Shown: piece by piece, positions 60,067 to 64,000 of the stretch
Layout: the number at the start of each line of letters is the position of its first letter
Numbering within the stretch: the first letter of the stretch is position 1
From: Pyrocephalus nanus
Taxonomy: Eukaryota > Chordata > Aves > Passeriformes > Tyrannidae
Direction: 5' to 3'
NCBI GenBank assembly: GCA_038380795.1
Contig: CM076272.1
Span: forward strand, 5,018,001 to 5,082,000
Length of the DNA stretch: 64,000 nt
Translations under genes and position numbers: made by a program
Notes under the pieces: generated by a model
The model's input: the letters and a program-made list of their open reading frames with translations, nothing else
Told to the model about the DNA's origin: nothing
Database searches by the model: none

Positions 60067-61430
60067 GGGTAAAACCCACCTCTTGCAGAAGGTTTTGCAT
60101 CCAGGGATCATATGCCAACAGCCTACGCAGGCACAGCTCATCCACCTTCCTTTCCGAACCTCTCTTGAGGCCCGTGTGGAATGTCTCAGTCCAGCAGCTC
60201 TGGGATTAGGGATTTACTGTTGTTCGATGCAGCACAGACTCCCTGACATCAAGCATGAGATCCCCAAGGCCAAAGAATCAGGTTCTCTGGTGCCTTGGCT
60301 GGGAATGCTGCCGAGCAGTCTGGCAACACTCCTTGGAAAGGGGAAAAAAAGGGAAAAGAAAGGAAAGTCATTACTAGTGGGGAGGAAACAGCAGTATTAT
60401 AGCGGTCTTCTAACACTGAGCCCTTTAGGACTTGCTTTCTTAATATATCCCATTAAAACCTAAATTAAACAAATAAAGCACATGTGGAGAACATCTCAAA
60501 GGCAGCAGGTAAATCAGGTGAGGACAAGCAAAGGAAAATCCTGAAAACACTTGTTATCAATATCCACTGGCCCAGCCCCTGCTGGGTTTGCTGGCTGTCC
60601 GGTGAGCAGTGCAGCGGCCACACAGCTGAAAACACTCAGTGTTTTCACTGAGATAAGCAGAGCAGCTGCGGCCAGAACCTTATCAGAGATCCCAGGGCTC
60701 CAGGCTGAGATCTCTAAGGGCCATGTTGGTGGCAGAGCTGCCATCGAGGTCACTGCCCCCGTCCAGCCTGACCCAGAGGCAAGTCTGACCCTGCTCAGGT
60801 GGGCAATCCCCTTAGCTCAGAGAGGACTGATCACACAAAGAGCTGATGGCAGGATGTGGATCCTTTCCCTGCCTTTTGGGTTTTGCCCTGGCAATGACTC
60901 CACTGCGACCAGTGACACTCATCAGACTTTCCCTGTAAAGAGAAGCTGAACCACAACTCTTTTCCACATGATGTTTTTAAAAGGCTGATTTGGTCAGAGC
61001 AGCCAAATCTTCCTCTTTTGAGGCATTTCTGCTTTTACTGGCAGACAGAATTATTTGTGAGTGGGTAACACAATCAAGGTGCTCCCAGCACCCAGATGTC
61101 CGGTGTGTGTGTGGGGGAAAATGAGGGCACCTCGCTGTGCTTGGCAGGACACAATGATTCACAGTGTTAGTGTTGACCCCTGTGCTTTCAAGCCCACATC
61201 TGTACATCTCCAGGGTGCTTCCAGCCGGACAGACCGGTTTTCCATAACTCCTCAGAGGGGTATCAGCTCAGAAAACACAGTGGCAGGCAGGGAGCAACGG
61301 GAGCAGTGGGAAAAGCCGGGTTTGGATGTTCTGTGCCCCGAAGGCCGCAGGTGAGGTCAGTAAACCTCACCCTTCTCATCCTCATCCCCTTGGCTTCATC
61401 CCCATCCACGCCGGTCGCGGGGGCATGCGC
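60067..61430. other. B2M-PATL2 intergenic DNA
   Basis: No gene recognised on either strand. It contains a perfect 10-bp-arm inverted repeat (TGAAAACACT-C-AGTGTTTTCA) at 60627-60647 and otherwise unique-looking sequence. Confidence 0.6.
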
Positions 61431-61628
61431 AGGGCTCACCTGGGCGCCGCCATGCTGTACGGCAGGCGCAGGTGGGGGGGCTCACCTGGGCGCCGCCATG
61501 CTGTACGGCAGGCGCATGTCGGGGCGGGGGCGGCGGGCGGTAAAAGGCGGCGGCGGGGGCAGCGCGGCCCCGTAGAGGGACGCGGGACGAACGGAGGGCG
61601 GGTGGGAGGGAGGAGGAGGCACGGCGGG
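61430..61628 (+). promoter_or_regulatory. PATL2: PATL2 CpG-island promoter
   Basis: CpG-dense sequence with GGGGCGGGGG boxes and the duplicated GCCGCCAT block lies directly upstream of the PATL2 ATG. No convincing TATA box (a GGTAAAAGG element lies near 61540). Confidence 0.6.
61433..61524 (+). repeat. 46-bp tandem duplication in the PATL2 promoter
   Basis: A block starting CTCACCTGGGCGCCGCCATG and ending GGCAGGCGCA occurs at 61435 and again at 61481, apparently identical over about 38 bp. Each copy carries GCCGCCAT, a YY1-like core that also reads as a Kozak-like ATG. Confidence 0.9.
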
Positions 61629-64000
61629 ATGGCGGAGGGCGGCGAGCCCGTTGTGAGTGCACGCCCTGGTCTGCTGCTCCCTCCCCGCGGCCGCTTCCTC
61701 GCGCCTCGCCCCACCGGCGGTGCCCGTTCTCCCGGGGCTGGCGCTCCACGGAGCGGTCGGTGCCGGAGCAGACACTGCTCTGGCGGTACTCGTGCGGTGC
61801 TCGTCCCTGCCTTGTGCCCGCCTGCTGTTCGTGCCCTCGTAGCGGAGTGTTCCCTCCGAAGCCCGATGGTATCTCAGCGCCAGCCGGGCTGGTGCCGTTC
61901 CGTACCGGCATCCTCCTATCCCGGCGGGCTAAGCCTGCGGGTCCTGCCTGGCAGTGCCAGTGACTCCCGTTCTTCCCTTTTCCAGCTGGGAGCCCTTGGG
62001 GGCTGCCTGGCGCCACCAGCGGGGTGGGGAGGAGGTTGGTGACCCCTCCACTTTTAGAGCATGTTAGGGTTACCTCTCCCTTAGCGAGGACCTTGCTGCT
62101 TCCCAGATCCTCGAGGACTTCCTACTGGCGGAAGATGCGCCTCTGCTGGAGATGGCCGAGGAGGATGAAGAGATCGACCTGTACAACGAGATGACTTTTG
62201 GGTTAGGTAAGACCTCAGGGGAGCTCCAGTGAGTGTCGGGGAGATCAGCCAGCTTCCAAAGGGGGAAGCAGGGACCCCCGTGGGCACTGCCGATGCACTC
62301 ACAGACCCTGACCTGCTCTGCTTACCCGCTCCAAGACCGAGACTCCACAGAGGACACTCTAAAACTCCTGGTGCCACGGAAGACGAGCCCTGAGGTGGCT
62401 GAAGCGGTGGTAGAGGAGACTGAAGTTGGGAACGAGCTGGGGCCTGGAGCGGCTGAGCAGCCAGAGAAGCTGGGAGAGCCCCAGGAGGAAGGTGGGACAG
62501 AGCTGGAGGCGGAGCAGGTTGGCTCTGAGTTGGAGGAGGAGCTGGGAACTGAAGAGCAGGATCCCTGTGAGGAGCCCAGTGACCTGGGAGACCCGGCAGT
62601 GATGAGAGCCGTGCAGAGCAAACCCACGCTGGAGGTGACGCGTGAGCGGAGGGGGGGGTCCCACTGCTCCCCGCTTCCTCCCCACTCCTGTGGGTCCTGC
62701 CCCACGTAGGGCACTGGGGAAGGGAGACAGACCTGTAACTCTTTTTTCCTTCCAGAGCCAGGACTCGGCGGTGCTGGACAGCAGGATTGGTGCTTGCTGG
62801 ACAGAGTTTGGCAAGGAGGACATGGTAAAAATGTCCCCTCCCTTCTGGTGACAAGGCTGAGCAGCCCCCACAGTGTCCTCTGCCCCTCTCCTCATGTCCT
62901 CTTGTCCTGTGCCCACCATCTCCCTGTCTTCCAGCTGACAATGGATCCTGGGACGTGGGGCTCCTGCCCTGGCAGTGTCTCACCCCACCACGTGCTGGAG
63001 GTGGGTACTCCCAGCCAGGCCCTCCTACCCTGGCACAAGGGTTACAAAGGGATTTGGGGTAACTGGGGAAATCTCCAAAGTCTCATCACACCTCTAGAGG
63101 TGCACGGATGTGTCTTGGGTGCCAAGGCTGTGGATGGAGGTGCCCACTCAAAGCAGAGCCTGGTTTTGAAGGTGAAACTGTTGAGTTTGGGGGGATTTGG
63201 ACCCCCATGCTGAGTGTCCCCTTGGGCTCCCAGCTGTTCCATGCTACCATGGTGGGAGCCCAGGTGATGCATGGTCTGTTTGAACAGTGACTGAAGGTTT
63301 TAGTGAGCTGCCTGGTGCTGGGGGAACTAAACTGATCCCAGCTGGGCCCTGTTCCCACCTGCTGCTGCCTCGTCCCTGCAGGATAAAGCCATCCTCCAGG
63401 TCCTGGAGAGGCCCCCACCATCCACCAACATGGCCTTTGACTTCCTTGGCTCCCATGTGCAAAGGGGCTATGGGGACTCTCCCCAGCTCAAGCACCCTGA
63501 CTTAAGACTGATGTCTCCCAAGTCCTTTCCTCAACGCTTTCTCCAGCAGGTAATAGGTTCTAGGGGGGCTTTTGCATTCCCTCTTTCTTTGTCCTCCTGT
63601 CCCTGGAGGACATGCTTATCCCAGTGACACTTCCCATCTCCTGCCCTTCAGCAGGTGCCCCTGATGCCTCCTCGCTCCCTGTGCCCCCCTCGGCCCTTCC
63701 CACCAGCTCGCAGGCCCCCTCCGCTCTTCGCTTCCAACCAGGTAATGCTGTGGGCTATGAGCTACCACTGTGGCCCTGGAGTGGCAAGGGATGGGGACAG
63801 TGGCAAGTGTGGTGTAGTGCCAGAGGGTGGCCCCTGTGGGGATGGGAGCCAGAAGCCAGCACAGAGCTGACTGACCCATCCAGGGCGCTCAGACTCTTGA
63901 TTGCTTCTCTCTTCCTCTCAGACTGCAGGGTACATGTCTCCAGCCCCTTTCCAGCCCGGGTCCCCCACCATGGACAGCCCACTGCAGCCCCTGGCCATGC
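61629..64000 (+). CDS. PATL2: PATL2, PAT1 homolog 2, 5' part
   Basis: Oocyte RNA-binding translational repressor of the Pat1 family (Xenopus P100/Pat1a), part of maternal mRNP complexes. Eight exons are present, the last cut by the window end: 61629-61652, 62107-62206, 62336-62634, 62756-62824, 62935-63000, 63382-63549, 63655-63741 and 63922-64000. They give about 297 residues in one frame. The N-terminus carries the Pat1-type acidic motif EEDEEIDLYNEMTFGL that in the family contacts DDX6. A Glu-rich segment follows, then SRIGACWTEFGKEDM, RGYGDSPQLKHPDLR and a Pro-rich region. Choice of PATL2 over PATL1 rests on the short start MAEGGEPV, the acidic exon 3 and linkage to B2M. Exon 7 has a CAGCAG acceptor that may add one Gln. 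The C-terminal Pat1 domain lies beyond the window. Confidence 0.9.

Noticed and set aside
62081..62983. 300-residue minus-strand ORF opposite PATL2
   Set aside because: Antisense shadow of the Glu-rich PATL2 exon 3 and neighbouring introns.

Overview
This is vertebrate nuclear DNA, most likely from a bird. Genes are split into small exons by GT-AG introns, CpG-island promoters are present, and the only interspersed repeats recognised are CR1 LINE fragments of the avian kind. Runs of G or C and GC-rich minisatellites are common, as on avian microchromosomes. The beta-2-microglobulin has a sequence style that fits a songbird-like species, but that last step is inference.

Six protein-coding genes were assembled exon by exon, with splice phases checked. 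In order: (1) 23-4718, + strand, the 3' half of AP3B2 (neuronal AP-3 beta subunit). (2) 7273-44691, +, complete CPEB1 (cytoplasmic polyadenylation element-binding protein 1), 12 coding exons, 563 residues, 3'UTR to about 46,083. (3) 46883-49304, +, complete RPS17, 5 exons, 135 residues. (4) 49994-54759, - strand, complete TERB2 (meiotic telomere bouquet protein), 7 exons, 224 residues. (5) 58220-59181, -, B2M (beta-2-microglobulin), 119 residues, with a complete-looking MHC class I type promoter (ISRE, X2/CRE, Y/CCAAT, TATA). (6) 61629 to the window end, +, the 5' part of PATL2 (PAT1 homolog 2).

AP3B2-CPEB1-RPS17 corresponds to human 15q25.2 and TERB2-B2M-PATL2 to human 15q21.1, so the 690 bp between RPS17 and TERB2 is a synteny junction relative to human. 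CPEB1 and PATL2 both act in maternal mRNA repression in oocytes, and TERB2 acts in meiotic prophase, so three germline genes are interleaved with two housekeeping or immune genes. Between genes lie an eight-copy tandem array just upstream of the CPEB1 promoter, a 149-bp repeat in TERB2 intron 1, CR1 fragments and homopolymer tracts. I saw no CRISPR, operon, tRNA or rRNA. I found no clear new biological system. The most interesting unexplained signals are a candidate 24-nt microexon in AP3B2, the CPEB1 upstream array, a candidate internal CPEB1 promoter, and tandem splice donors in CPEB1 RRM1.
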